DNA of 64,000 bases. It comes from Myxococcales bacterium. Lineage in GTDB: Bacteria; Myxococcota_A; Polyangia; Polyangiales; GCA-016699535. The stretch spans positions 620,001-684,000 of the forward strand of contig JACKDX010000001.1 in NCBI GenBank assembly GCA_020633325.1, in the 5' to 3' direction. The translations under genes and the position numbers were made by a program. Below are positions 43,665 through 52,738 of this stretch, piece after piece (position 1 is the stretch's first letter; each line of letters opens with the position of its first letter). The notes under the pieces were generated by a model. It was given only the letters and a program-made list of their open reading frames with translations. It had not been told where the DNA came from and did not search any database.

Positions 43665-43943
43665 TTACTGGTCTTTACGGATACTGCCGGTGATGGCGGT
43701 GGTTTCTTTAAAGCTCTCATCTGGGGTATGGACTTCCATGCGGTAGCGGCTGTTCGCCGTCTGCAGATAGTAAACATCCCCTCCAGCGAGTCGCAGCACA
43801 CGCTTCACGGGTGTTGTCACGTACTCGTGCAAACCATCGGGGAACTCGATAACAACGACAACACCGGCCCTGGGTGGCTGAAGTAGCCGACCAAAAACCG
43901 CTCGTCCCGGGGAACGCCCCACTTTGCGGAGCACAACGTCCAC
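43665..43943 (-). CDS. Small conserved-looking protein, function unknown
   Basis: A GTG at 43943 opens a 92-codon frame with protein-like composition: GVVVVIEFPDGLHEYVTTPV, then KRVLRLAGGDVYYLQTANSR and YRMEVHTPDESFKE. It looks like a small beta-rich domain. It converges with the kinase gene, 10 bp from its stop. No family is recognised, and the start is uncertain because an overlapping frame begins at ATG 43947 but reads less like protein. Confidence 0.55.
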   Translation of the reverse strand: MDVVLRKVGRSPGRAVFGRLLQPPRAGVVVVIEFPDGLHEYVTTPVKRVLRLAGGDVYYLQTANSRYRMEVHTPDESFKETTAITGSIRKDQ

Positions 43944-44155
43944 GCATTCAAGGTAGCACAGCTCGCACAGGCCGCAAAGTGATAGGTGCGCCCGGCCGCG
44001 AACTCCCTAAGAGCCCCTGTGAAATCAGTGTGATGCTCATAGGGCGGATAATAGCCGACATTGTCTTACAAGAAGATGGGGCTTGGCGTGGGGGTGGGGT
44101 TTTTGCGTGGCCGGGCTCAAGAGGCGATACTACGCGAGAGGGGTCCTCGTTTACC

Positions 44156-45160
44156 GTGCATTGTTATTTATTCCTTCGTGCTCATTCGGCCAGGCACCTA
44201 TGGCGAGACCACGCGGCCCTAGGGCTTCTTGCGTGCGTCGGATTTTTATGTCTGGCAGGTTGTGAGACCGATCTCGGTCCTTGCGAAATCGCATCGGTGC
44301 GCACGCTGGCATATGACGAGGTAACAGGACTGCCGGCCTACCGGGCGCAGGCAGTCATGCATGCATCCTGCGGAAGTGGCGCGTTTTGCCATTCACAAAA
44401 TGCACGCGGCTCAGACAGGTTTGGCGCGCCCTCGGGCATGGACTTCGATTTGCTGACGGTGACTTCTTGCACCGCGGATACAGATGAGTGTCGAGCGGAC
44501 CGGGACACAAAGCGTCTGAAAGACGGGCTCTTTGAAACGTTTGAACGCCGTTTCGACATCTGGCGCACGATACAAAACGGCACCATGCCACCTGGTCACG
44601 CCGGAAAATCGTTACTAAAAGCAGGAAGCGGCTATCGCGACGGCAACGGCAATGAGCTCGGGAGCATTGCGACGAAAGAAGGAAAGGAGCACGTGCGCAA
44701 CTGGCTTGCGTGTAGCCCCCCTCTGCTGATCGTGGAACGCACCTATCCGCATCCGAACGGCGCACTTCATGAATCCATTGGCGCAGTTGTGCCTCCGCTT
44801 GCAGTAGATCCCCCCGATGTCACCTGGAGTTCTATTTACACAAAAGCGTTCGCACCACGGTGCGCGACCGCCCAGTGTCACGACAGCGCAAGCCATGCAG
44901 CAGCGCTTGACATGTCTTCGGCCGACATCGCCTACGCAGCACTTGTTGGGATTGCGGCGGCCCAGAGCGAAGGTGGCACCTGCGGTGCATCGGGACTTCA
45001 ACGGGTGAAAGCGGGAGATCCAGATAACTCTTTGCTCATGCAAAAGCTCGATCAAACTCAAACCTGTGGTTCTCAGATGCCCCTAGGTTCAGCGGCCTTT
45101 ACAGCGCCTTTTCTAGATCCCATTCGTGCGTGGGTTAACGCTGGCGCCCTCGACAACTAG
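44156..45160 (+). CDS. Cytochrome-c-like lipoprotein with atypical Cys-His motifs
   Basis: The 334-residue product carries a lipoprotein signal ending FLCLAGC and would sit in the envelope. Two possible heme-attachment sites are seen: CGSGAFCH (C-x5-CH) and CATAQCH (C-x4-CH), neither with the standard CxxCH spacing. A methionine in GTMPPGHAG and another in SQMPLGSA could serve as axial ligands. Similar lipoproteins are frequent in Myxococcota and usually have no assigned role. The start is uncertain; GTG 44156 gives a 36-residue signal, and the frame is open to 43874. Two further Cys-rich spots (ETDLGPCE, TSCTADTDECRAD) may form disulfides. Confidence 0.65.
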   Translation: MHCYLFLRAHSARHLWRDHAALGLLACVGFLCLAGCETDLGPCEIASVRTLAYDEVTGLPAYRAQAVMHASCGSGAFCHSQNARGSDRFGAPSGMDFDLLTVTSCTADTDECRADRDTKRLKDGLFETFERRFDIWRTIQNGTMPPGHAGKSLLKAGSGYRDGNGNELGSIATKEGKEHVRNWLACSPPLLIVERTYPHPNGALHESIGAVVPPLAVDPPDVTWSSIYTKAFAPRCATAQCHDSASHAAALDMSSADIAYAALVGIAAAQSEGGTCGASGLQRVKAGDPDNSLLMQKLDQTQTCGSQMPLGSAAFTAPFLDPIRAWVNAGALDN

Positions 45161-45184
45161 AGCGAAGCAGTCTAGATCGCCCAA

Positions 45185-47056
45185 GTGGAGAAGCCCCGAG
45201 GTTACAGCAATTCACTGCTTGAGGCGCTTCGTTCGGGCTCCTTGGTGTTCGATGGAGCGATGGGTACGGCACTTTATGAACGGGGCATCCTCTACACTGT
45301 GTGTTTTGATGAGCTCTGCCTGTCGCGGCCGGAGCTGGTGCAAAAGATACATGAAGATTACGTGATGGCGGGCGCTCAGGTATTGGAAACCAATACGTTC
45401 GGTGCCAACCGCTATCGACTTAAGACCCATGGCTTTCAAGATCAGGTGACAGAAGTGAATCGGGCGGCGGTGCAACTCGCGCGCGAGGCCGGCAAAGACA
45501 ACGCCTTTGTCGTGGGTGCCGTTGGCCCTACCGGCTTGCCATTCAAGGCTCTCAGTCCCGATGAGCACGGTCAAGTTAGAGATGCTTTTTTGGAGCAGTG
45601 TCAGGCGCTCGTTGATGCGGGTGTGGATGGGTTGCTATTTGAGACGTTCCGTCAACCCGAGGAGATTCGCCTGGCGCTATTGGCTGCCAAGGATGTTGTA
45701 CCGTCCTGCATTCCCGTCTTGGCGCAAGTCTCCTTCGATGCGTTTGGCACGATGGCAGACGGCACGGGCCCTGAGGTCATGGCCTCCAAATTGATCTCCT
45801 GGGGTGCCGACGCCATAGGCGTCAACTGCTCAGATGGTCCCTTAGGTGTGTACGAGATGGTCGTTCGAATGCTCGCCGCCGGCGTCCCTGTGCTCGCTCA
45901 ACCGAACGCCGGCTTGCCCAGACGTGTGGAGGGCCGCTTTGCCTACATGGCCACGCCTGAATATTTTTTAGTGTATGCGCGACGCCTATATAAGGCAGGC
46001 GTTTCGGCGGTTGGGGGTTGCTGTGGCACCACCCCTGAGCATATTCGGAAGATCGCAGCTGCGGCTCGCATGTTGGGCGGCAGTGACTTTCCTGAGTTGG
46101 GGATAAGCGGCGGCGATGTTCTAGAGTTATCCTCCGATATTGCTCCAGGTGTTACGGTCGTGCCCCTCGAAGACAAGGGGATGCTCGGAGCCAAGCTCAA
46201 CAAAAAGTTCATTATTTCAGTAGAAGTCAATCCACCGCCAGGCCTAGACATCGACAAAGCCCTTCTCGGTGCCAAGCTACTTCAGGCTGGCGGGGTCGAT
46301 GTCATCAACGTCGCCGATAATGCGCGGGCCTCCATGCGTATGGGGAATCTTGCACTCTGCCTTCGCATCCAAGAAAAGCTCGGGATGCCGACCCTTATGC
46401 ATGTGACAACCCGTGACAGAAACCTTCTCGGACTTGTGGCCCACGTACTTGCGGCGCACGAGCTAGGGGTGCGTAACTTGGTGATCATCACGGGAGACCC
46501 CCCGAAAATGGGAGATTTTCCCGAGGCTAGCAGCGTATATGATGTTGATTCTATTGGGTTATTGCGACTAATCTCAGGCTTTAACCATGGCCGCGACCCG
46601 GGAGGAAAGCCGCTTGAGCGTGCGACGGCGTTCTTGGCTGCAACCGGCGCCGAGCCCGCAGCTTCGGACTATGCGCGAGAGATGGAACGATTGGGAAAGA
46701 AACGTGAGGCCGGCGCAGAGTTGGTCATGACACAACCCGTGTATGATATCGAGGTGCTCGACAGATTTGTACGCGACACGTCCCAGGTGGGATTGCCAGT
46801 GCTCGTGGGTCTCTTGCCGCTGGCCAGCTACCGCAACGCTGAGTTTCTACACAATGAAGTGCCCGGCATGAGCGTTCCTTTAGCCATTCGTGACCGCATG
46901 CGCAGGGCGGGCGCAGGCACAGAGGCGCGGCGTGAGGGCGTGCGCATTGCACGCGATATGCTGAGCGCGGTTAAAGATCGGGTGGCCGGCGCCTATATCA
47001 TGCCGCCATTCGGAAGATATGATCTGGCGCTAGAGATCATTGAAGGCATCGCCTAG
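45185..47056 (+). CDS. Bifunctional homocysteine S-methyltransferase / 5,10-methylenetetrahydrofolate reductase
   Basis: The 623-residue protein joins two one-carbon enzymes. Residues ~15-295 are a homocysteine S-methyltransferase domain: LVFDGAMGTALYERG, LETNTFGANRYRL, IGVNCSDGPLG and the zinc-binding GGCCGTTPEHI. Residues ~340-620 are a methylenetetrahydrofolate reductase: ISVEVNPPPGLD, LGVRNLVIITGDPPKMGDFP, MTQPVYDIEVLDRFV. The combination is like Bacillus subtilis YitJ. It could make 5-methyl-THF and use it, or another methyl donor, to form methionine. GTG start. It fits the transsulfuration enzyme at 28894 in sulfur amino acid metabolism. Confidence 0.93.
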   Translation: MEKPRGYSNSLLEALRSGSLVFDGAMGTALYERGILYTVCFDELCLSRPELVQKIHEDYVMAGAQVLETNTFGANRYRLKTHGFQDQVTEVNRAAVQLAREAGKDNAFVVGAVGPTGLPFKALSPDEHGQVRDAFLEQCQALVDAGVDGLLFETFRQPEEIRLALLAAKDVVPSCIPVLAQVSFDAFGTMADGTGPEVMASKLISWGADAIGVNCSDGPLGVYEMVVRMLAAGVPVLAQPNAGLPRRVEGRFAYMATPEYFLVYARRLYKAGVSAVGGCCGTTPEHIRKIAAAARMLGGSDFPELGISGGDVLELSSDIAPGVTVVPLEDKGMLGAKLNKKFIISVEVNPPPGLDIDKALLGAKLLQAGGVDVINVADNARASMRMGNLALCLRIQEKLGMPTLMHVTTRDRNLLGLVAHVLAAHELGVRNLVIITGDPPKMGDFPEASSVYDVDSIGLLRLISGFNHGRDPGGKPLERATAFLAATGAEPAASDYAREMERLGKKREAGAELVMTQPVYDIEVLDRFVRDTSQVGLPVLVGLLPLASYRNAEFLHNEVPGMSVPLAIRDRMRRAGAGTEARREGVRIARDMLSAVKDRVAGAYIMPPFGRYDLALEIIEGIA

Positions 47057-47105
47057 CGAGGACTCCTGTTGCCAAGGGTGCAGTTGTCGCGTTTACTTCG
47101 CTACA

Positions 47106-47930
47106 ATGAAGACCCTCTGGCCTTATGCATTATTCTTTGGCCTTTTTGTAGGCTGTGCGGGTAGGACCTGTCCCCGGATTCGCCACACCGATCCAGATGT
47201 GGCATTGAGGTATCATGACACCATGCGCGCACATGTCCGATCGCTGCGCGCACATGCCAACGTGGACCAGTTCAACCGCAAGGGCCGTATTCGCGGTACG
47301 GTGAGTATGTTTGTAGAGCGGCCCAACCGGCTCCGCTTTGATGTGATGACGCAGCTCGGTCCAGCGGCCGTGCTCAGCACCCACGGTACCGACTTTGCTT
47401 TGGTGGACCTCAGACGTAGGTTGTTCACGCATGGCCCGGTATGCCCGGCCAATATCGCGGCGCTCATGGGTGTCGCCATGACTGCTGATCAATTGTCGCT
47501 ATTGTTATTAGCCCAAGTGCCTCAGATCGATGCAAATTCTGCGCGTCTAGCGTGCACCGGCGACGGATACTATCGCATCAAGCGGTTCGGTGTGGATGGG
47601 AGCCGTCAGGAGATCGACCTTGAGGTGCGAGAAGCGGATGAGGAGAGCCCCCTCGCACAGCAACGCCTGCGTCTAGCGCGCGTTGAGTTTTACGACGCGA
47701 GGGGCGAAACCGAATGGCGCGTCACTTACAAGGATTATAAGGTAATTCGCGGCCCTCATGAAACCCAAGGCGTCGCAATGCCATTTAGCGTGCGCTTGCA
47801 GGATCCGAAGCGAGGCGGCGATACTTTGGTGAGCTTTAAGGAAATAGCCATCAACATCGACGTGCCCGAGCAGGTTTTTGTGCAGTCACCACCGCCCGGC
47901 ATGAGAGTGCGACCAGCGGTATGTCCGTGA
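47106..47930 (+). CDS. Lipoprotein, LolB/DUF4292-like
   Basis: The 274-residue product has a lipoprotein signal ending FGLFVGC. The mature part has the pattern of LolA/LolB-type beta-barrel halves: SLRAHANVDQFNRKGRIRGT, then VSMFVERPNRLRFDVMTQLG and FALVDLRRRLFTHGPV. LolB-type proteins accept lipoproteins at the outer membrane, but DUF4292 members have other unknown roles. The start is the ATG at 47106 rather than the upstream frame opening, because the signal peptide begins there. It overlaps the ABC ATPase gene by 10 bp. Confidence 0.75.
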   Translation: MKTLWPYALFFGLFVGCAGRTCPRIRHTDPDVALRYHDTMRAHVRSLRAHANVDQFNRKGRIRGTVSMFVERPNRLRFDVMTQLGPAAVLSTHGTDFALVDLRRRLFTHGPVCPANIAALMGVAMTADQLSLLLLAQVPQIDANSARLACTGDGYYRIKRFGVDGSRQEIDLEVREADEESPLAQQRLRLARVEFYDARGETEWRVTYKDYKVIRGPHETQGVAMPFSVRLQDPKRGGDTLVSFKEIAINIDVPEQVFVQSPPPGMRVRPAVCP

Positions 47931-48931
47931 GTCCAGGCCCTCTGTCACTGCTCGAAGTAAGCGATCTGGTGACAGAGTTTCACACGGATGAGGGGGTCAT
48001 CCGTGCGGTGGACGGCGTATCGTTTCGTGTCCCCGAGCGTGGGATTTTAGGTATCGTGGGTGAAAGCGGATGCGGAAAAAGTGTGACCGCGCTCTCCATT
48101 CTCAGACTGATCGCCTGCCCCCCAGGGCGGATTGCCAATGGCCGTATATTGTTTAATGGGCTTGATCTGCTCACGCTGTCCGAGCGTCAGATGCGTAAGC
48201 TCCGCGGCAACCAGATAGCCATGATCTTCCAAGAACCCATGACATCGCTCAATCCCGTATACACGGTGGGACAGCAACTGATGGAGCCCATTCGATTGCA
48301 TCAAAAACTCGGCAAGCGTGCGGCGTTAGCTCGCGCAAAGGATATGCTGGATGTCGTTGGCATCCCTGCGCCGAGCGATCGGATAGAAAGTTATCCTCAT
48401 CAATTGTCTGGCGGCATGCGACAACGTGTCATGATCGCTATGGCCCTGAGCTGCGAGCCGCAACTACTGATTGCCGATGAACCAACTACGGCCTTGGATG
48501 TGACGATCCAGGCGCAAATTTTGGAACTGCTTACGCAACTTCAAGAGCAGCTGGCAATGAGTATTGTACTTATCAGTCACGACCTCGGCATCATTGCGGA
48601 GTTTGCCCACGATGTGGTGGTGATGTACGCCGGTAAGGTGGTGGAAGAGGCAAGCACTTCACGAATTTTTAGCCATCCTAAGCATCCCTACACCCAAGGA
48701 TTACTGAGAAGCGTCCCTAGCTACGCCGACAACGCTCAAGGAGCGAGGCTCCCCACCATTCCTGGCATGGTTCCCGATCTTCGCGATTTGCCTCAAGGCT
48801 GCCGCTTTCAGGACCGGTGTCCCAAAGTCATTCCTGAGTGCCGTATGGCCGAACCAGAACTGAGGGAGCTGGGGGAGGGGCAGCGAGCGGCTTGCATCGT
48901 GGCAAAACCCTCGGCGCTAGGCGTGCGATGA
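47921..48931 (+). CDS. Oligopeptide/dipeptide-type ABC transporter ATPase (OppD/DppD-like)
   Basis: The 336-residue ATPase has Walker A GIVGESGCGKSVTALSI, Q-loop MIFQEPMTSLNPVYTVG, signature LSGGMRQRVMIAMALS and Walker B LLIADEPTTALDVTIQAQ. The C-terminal extension has the cysteine-containing GCRFQDRCP, usual in OppD/DppD. It couples by ATGA to the second ATPase, together powering uptake of peptides or related solutes through two permeases and a binding protein. Those other parts are absent here: the gene upstream is a lipoprotein and the one downstream a regulator. Confidence 0.93.
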   Translation: MSVSPGPLSLLEVSDLVTEFHTDEGVIRAVDGVSFRVPERGILGIVGESGCGKSVTALSILRLIACPPGRIANGRILFNGLDLLTLSERQMRKLRGNQIAMIFQEPMTSLNPVYTVGQQLMEPIRLHQKLGKRAALARAKDMLDVVGIPAPSDRIESYPHQLSGGMRQRVMIAMALSCEPQLLIADEPTTALDVTIQAQILELLTQLQEQLAMSIVLISHDLGIIAEFAHDVVVMYAGKVVEEASTSRIFSHPKHPYTQGLLRSVPSYADNAQGARLPTIPGMVPDLRDLPQGCRFQDRCPKVIPECRMAEPELRELGEGQRAACIVAKPSALGVR

Positions 48932-49950
48932 ACATGGCGGCCGAGATAAACCCGCTTGTGCACATGGAGCAGGTGCATCGAGATTTTGCTGTAGGCGCCG
49001 GGTGGTTCGGCCGACGCGCACAAAAGCTGCGTGCCGTGAACGGTGTGACGCTCAGCGTGTTCGACCGGGAAACATTAGGGCTCGTGGGAGAATCAGGCTG
49101 CGGCAAAAGCACATTGGGACGTCTGGCACTTCGACTTATGGAACCCAGCTCGGGAGAACTGTTTTTTGAGGGTCGGGACATCACGCATCTGACTGAACGG
49201 CAGCTACGCCCGTTGCGCCGTCGTATGCAAATCGTGTTTCAGGATCCCTATAGCTCCTTAAATCCCCGCATGAGCATCGGGGCCGCTGTGGGTGAAGCCA
49301 TGCGCATCCATGGATTGGCTGGCAATCGCCGGGAGGAAAAAGAGCGCGTCCAAGCCCTACTGAAGAAAGTAGGCTTACGGCCGGAACACTACTCTCGCTA
49401 TCCGCATGAATTTTCGGGCGGCCAACGACAACGCGTAGGAATTGCCCGCGCCTTGGCGGTCGAGCCCGCATTTATCGTTTGCGATGAGGCGGTGAGTGCG
49501 TTGGATGTATCCATCCAAGCACAGATCATCAACCTGCTCAAAGATTTACAAGATGAGCTTGGCCTGAGCTATCTGTTCATCGCGCATGATCTCAAAATCG
49601 TCGAATACATGTCGCGGCGCGTGGCTGTCATGTATCTCGGGAAAATCGTGGAGATCACGACGGCGCAACGGCTGTATGCGAACTCAGCCCATCCCTACAC
49701 GCGAGCACTCTTGAGCGCGGTGCCCATTCCGGATCCGGAGCGCAAGCGCAAGCGCATATTATTAAAGGGCGACGTGCCAAGCCCTCTCGACCCGCCGAGT
49801 GGCTGCCACTTTCATCCGCGGTGTCCAATAGCAGAGAAAGGGCTGTGCGATCGGGTGCCTCCCGCCCTGCGTCCGATTGAACCAGGGCACGAGGTGGCCT
49901 GCCATAAAGCCGAAGAAGTGCTTAGCGGACGCGCTTTACTTACCCCTTGA
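48928..49950 (+). CDS. Oligopeptide/dipeptide-type ABC transporter ATPase (OppF/DppF-like)
   Basis: The 340-residue ATPase has Walker A GLVGESGCGKSTLGRLAL, Q-loop IVFQDPYSSLNPRMSIG, signature FSGGQRQRVGIARALAVE and Walker B FIVCDEAVSALDVSIQAQ, with the OppF-type C-terminal GCHFHPRCP. The start overlaps the previous stop as ATGA. It forms the second half of the ATPase pair. The frame is open 90 bases further upstream, but that part is in the coding region of the neighbour. Confidence 0.93.
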   Translation: MNMAAEINPLVHMEQVHRDFAVGAGWFGRRAQKLRAVNGVTLSVFDRETLGLVGESGCGKSTLGRLALRLMEPSSGELFFEGRDITHLTERQLRPLRRRMQIVFQDPYSSLNPRMSIGAAVGEAMRIHGLAGNRREEKERVQALLKKVGLRPEHYSRYPHEFSGGQRQRVGIARALAVEPAFIVCDEAVSALDVSIQAQIINLLKDLQDELGLSYLFIAHDLKIVEYMSRRVAVMYLGKIVEITTAQRLYANSAHPYTRALLSAVPIPDPERKRKRILLKGDVPSPLDPPSGCHFHPRCPIAEKGLCDRVPPALRPIEPGHEVACHKAEEVLSGRALLTP

Positions 49951-49974
49951 GGGACATTTTTTTATACTCCCCCT

Positions 49975-50628
49975 ATGGAGCTTGACTCAGTTGAGAGGAC
50001 GCGGCTTTTTGATCGATATGGAAGCCGTTTTGCAGCGGGCACGCTGATGTACCCCGAAGGGGCTGCGGCAGACTTCTGCTATTTGCTCCAGGAAGGCCGG
50101 GTGCGCCTCAGCAGGAAAGTTCGCGGGGTGGAGCACAGTATCGCGGTGCTGAGACCCGGCGACATCTTTGGCGAAGATGCGCTGATATCCACTTCTGAGC
50201 GCTCGTCGTCTGCCTTAGCGCTCAGCGAGGTTTCCGCGCTAGCATTTGATCGAGAGACATTTTGCGCGCTGCTCTCAAGCAATCCAGAAGTGGGACTTCG
50301 CCTGCTGGAGCAGCTTGTGGATCGCCTACGTGATGCTGAAGAGAGGCTCGAGAATATCTTGCATAGTGATGATCCCTCTCGGGTAATTCACGCTTTGTTA
50401 CGGCTGGCGAAACAGGAAGCAACATCAGATCATCTTGTTTTGGACATCTCGCCTCTCGAACTTTCAAGCCGCGTGGGCTTGGATGTGGATGCGGTCAAGC
50501 AGGTGATGGCGCAGCTCAAGGAGCGCGGCTATCTGCGCATCCAACAGGAACGGGTGATGATCCAGGATATCGAAGCCTTGCGGCGTTTGTACGAACTCTT
50601 GGGCGTCAAAGAACAAGTGCGGGGCTGA
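49975..50628 (+). CDS. Crp/Fnr-family transcriptional regulator
   Basis: The 217-residue protein has an N-terminal cyclic-nucleotide-binding fold (~15-120: GTLMYPEGAAADFCYLLQEG, VLRPGDIFGEDALI), a dimerisation helix (EVGLRLLEQLVDRLRDAEER) and a C-terminal winged helix (ISPLELSSRVGLDVDAVKQV, LKERGYLRIQ). The phosphate-binding arginine region of Crp is not clearly conserved, so the ligand, if any, is uncertain. It follows the ABC ATPase genes by 24 bp and may regulate them or act more widely. Confidence 0.88.
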   Translation: MELDSVERTRLFDRYGSRFAAGTLMYPEGAAADFCYLLQEGRVRLSRKVRGVEHSIAVLRPGDIFGEDALISTSERSSSALALSEVSALAFDRETFCALLSSNPEVGLRLLEQLVDRLRDAEERLENILHSDDPSRVIHALLRLAKQEATSDHLVLDISPLELSSRVGLDVDAVKQVMAQLKERGYLRIQQERVMIQDIEALRRLYELLGVKEQVRG

Positions 50629-50745
50629 TAAACGGCAAATGGCAAGTATTTCATCACAACCGCACTTTCGTGTCAGTTTAAGTCAATAAAACTGCCATTA
50701 GCGTCATGTTGCCGTTGCTGAACAGGGATCGTAGTATTCGGGCCC

Positions 50746-51567
50746 ATGCATGTACAATGGCATTTCCCCACCGCGGCGCAGAAGGCAATAATGCTATGCA
50801 TCTCGCTCATGATTGCAGCCTGTGGAGGAAGCAGCGCGGCGCGCGACGCTACTGAGCGGTCAGAAGCAGAGATGCGGCTAGCAGCCGGCATGCGCCAGGA
50901 GCGCAACATTCCGAGTTCGCTACAACATTATGAGCATTCGCTCGAGCTCGATCCGGAAAACGCCGAAGCACACTTGCAACTTGGCCATTTGTATCTAACG
51001 GAAGCCGATTATCATGACTTCGCTAAAGCAGAGCAGCATCTGAAAGAGGCGCTACGCCTAGAGCGCGACAATGAAACTGTACGACGCGGCATAGCCCCCG
51101 AAGCACAGACCATGTTGGGGGCGCTATATGTCAATCAAGATCGGTATGCCGCATCGGTGCAAGTGCTTGAGGAAGCGATTGCGGACGTCAATAACTCCCA
51201 GCCGCATTTCGCGTGGGGCAATTTAGGTTGGGCGCATTATAAAAATGAGCACTTTGAGAAGGCTGAGCAGGCCCTTAAGCGGGCGGTGCAGTTGCAGCCC
51301 CGGTTTTGCGTCGGGCACTATCGGCTAGCTCAAACCTATGTGGCGCGGAAAAACTACGAGCAGGCCGAGCAAGCCCTGATACATGCCATAGAGGCCGATG
51401 CCCGATGTAAAGACATGTTTCAAGAAGCGTGGCAGTTGCGCGGAGAAGTTCGCGCGCAGCTTGGTCACCGGGATGAAGCTATTGGGGATTTTGAACGGTG
51501 CGTAGAGATTTCAAAAAACACACCAGCGGGTAAAAGCTGTCAACGCTATTTGGAGGCATCTCAATGA
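50746..51567 (+). CDS. TPR lipoprotein, Tgl/PilF-like
   Basis: The 273-residue product has a lipoprotein signal ending LMIAAC and about five TPR units, for example SLQHYEHSLELDPENAEAHL, AEQHLKEALRLERDN, FAWGNLGWAHYKNEHFEKAE and FCVGHYRLAQTYVARKNYEQ. The layout is that of Tgl/PilF pilotins, which help the type IV pilus secretin assemble in the outer membrane. No pilus genes are in the window, so this role is inferred from fold only. Its stop overlaps the start of the RodZ-like gene as ATGA. Confidence 0.8.
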   Translation: MHVQWHFPTAAQKAIMLCISLMIAACGGSSAARDATERSEAEMRLAAGMRQERNIPSSLQHYEHSLELDPENAEAHLQLGHLYLTEADYHDFAKAEQHLKEALRLERDNETVRRGIAPEAQTMLGALYVNQDRYAASVQVLEEAIADVNNSQPHFAWGNLGWAHYKNEHFEKAEQALKRAVQLQPRFCVGHYRLAQTYVARKNYEQAEQALIHAIEADARCKDMFQEAWQLRGEVRAQLGHRDEAIGDFERCVEISKNTPAGKSCQRYLEASQ

Positions 51568-52103
51568 CGATTCGGAGCGAGATACAGATCTTGGGAGTAG
51601 GTGGATACCTGCGCGAAAGCCGCGAACGACGCCGGATTCCCCTGTCTGAGGTCGCGCATGCGACGCGAATCCCGGAACGCACCCTGCGCGACATCGAGGA
51701 AGATAAATTTGAAGCCTTGCCAGGGTCGGTGTTCGTGCGCGGCTACCTCCGCAGCTATGCACGTATGCTCGGTATTGACGATCGCGCTATCGTAGGCGGC
51801 TTCCGTGGTCCCACCCCAAGTGAGGACGCGTCGCCCAAGCCACCCACGGCCTCGGTACCTGCCGTCTCAGGTTCTCGATGGCGGTTTGGGCTGGTTATCT
51901 CCCTCGTGATTCTCGGGATCCTGTTTGCCTTGACCGTCTCCATTATGACCCGTCCGCGGCATCGCGAGCATAAAATTGAGCTATCTTCTAGGGAAGTATC
52001 TTGTCGACAGAGCATGAAACCCGAGCCGTCCTTTTACGATCCGTCGATTACGGCGAGAGCGACCGCATCCTTTCGCTGTTTACTGAATCACGTGGCAGGA
52101 TAG
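51564..52103 (+). CDS. RodZ-like helix-turn-helix membrane protein
   Basis: The 179-residue protein has the HTH_25-type domain of RodZ (~10-80): GGYLRESRERRRIPLSEVAH, TRIPERTLRDIEEDKFEALP, GSVFVRGYLRSYARML. A membrane helix follows at ~115-138 (RFGLVISLVILGILFALTVS). RodZ links MreB to the cell wall machinery. Here the periplasmic part is short and lacks a recognisable RodZ C-terminal domain. The last 103 bp overlap recO in another frame, which is unusually long; a frameshift that replaced the original end is possible. Confidence 0.75.
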   Translation: MTIRSEIQILGVGGYLRESRERRRIPLSEVAHATRIPERTLRDIEEDKFEALPGSVFVRGYLRSYARMLGIDDRAIVGGFRGPTPSEDASPKPPTASVPAVSGSRWRFGLVISLVILGILFALTVSIMTRPRHREHKIELSSREVSCRQSMKPEPSFYDPSITARATASFRCLLNHVAG

Positions 52104-52723
52104 GGGCGATTGCCAAGGGTGCTCGTCGCTCGCGACGCAGGCTGTTCAATGCCGTGCAACCATTTTGCCTGTTCAGGGGACAGCTCCAATTTGGAAAAGG
52201 GGATTTGGCGCGGCTAAAGGCGGTGGAGATCCTCGAGCCTCATTCACGCATCATGTCTGATCTCGGTCGTATCCAATTGGCGAGTGCCGCCATGGCGCTC
52301 TTTCGCGTGGCGCTGCCCGAGCACGCCCAGGAAGCGACGCTTTTCGAGGACACGGTGGGGTTTCTCAAGGTACTGAATGCCCCCGAGCGGCCACGCATGG
52401 AACACCTTCTGTCCTTTTTGGTGCATGTTCTCGCGGCACTGGGTCTTGCGCCTCGCTTTGATCGATGCGGCCAGTGCGGCAGAGAGCCTAGGCCTAGCCA
52501 ACCGAGTTACTTTGATCCGTACTTGGGGGCACTCGGGTGTAGTACATGCGGGCAAGGGCTCTATTTGCTTGCTCCTCAAGCCCGGGCGCTTCTGTCTGCT
52601 GGATGGGTTTCGGGTGAGCAGGGACAGATGATACCTCTTGGTGTTGAAGAGCGACAACAAGCGTATCGAGCGCTTCGTGCCTTTGTCGAGGAGCACCTGG
52701 GCGCGACAATCATCTATGGGTGA
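52001..52723 (+). CDS. recO: DNA repair protein RecO
   Basis: RecO helps load RecA on SSB-coated DNA in the RecFOR pathway. The 240-residue protein starts at a TTG with an OB-fold region (TRAVLLRSVDYGESDRILSL, GRIGAIAKGARRSRRRL), a helical middle part (VGFLKVLNAPERPRMEHLLS) and the zinc-binding CGQCG and CSTCG. Length fits the family. It begins within the 3' end of the RodZ-like gene. No ATG occurs in frame near the start. Confidence 0.92.
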   Translation: MSTEHETRAVLLRSVDYGESDRILSLFTESRGRIGAIAKGARRSRRRLFNAVQPFCLFRGQLQFGKGDLARLKAVEILEPHSRIMSDLGRIQLASAAMALFRVALPEHAQEATLFEDTVGFLKVLNAPERPRMEHLLSFLVHVLAALGLAPRFDRCGQCGREPRPSQPSYFDPYLGALGCSTCGQGLYLLAPQARALLSAGWVSGEQGQMIPLGVEERQQAYRALRAFVEEHLGATIIYG

Positions 52724-52738
52724 GATAAGCTCGCGCCC

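Noticed and set aside
43717..43947. Alternative minus-strand frame overlapping the small protein at 43665
   Set aside because: Its sequence reads poorly as protein compared with the overlapping frame containing IEFPDGLHEY.
45161..45184. Possible SAM or cobalamin riboswitch before the methionine-cycle gene
   Set aside because: Only 24 bp separate it from the upstream gene, too short for either riboswitch.
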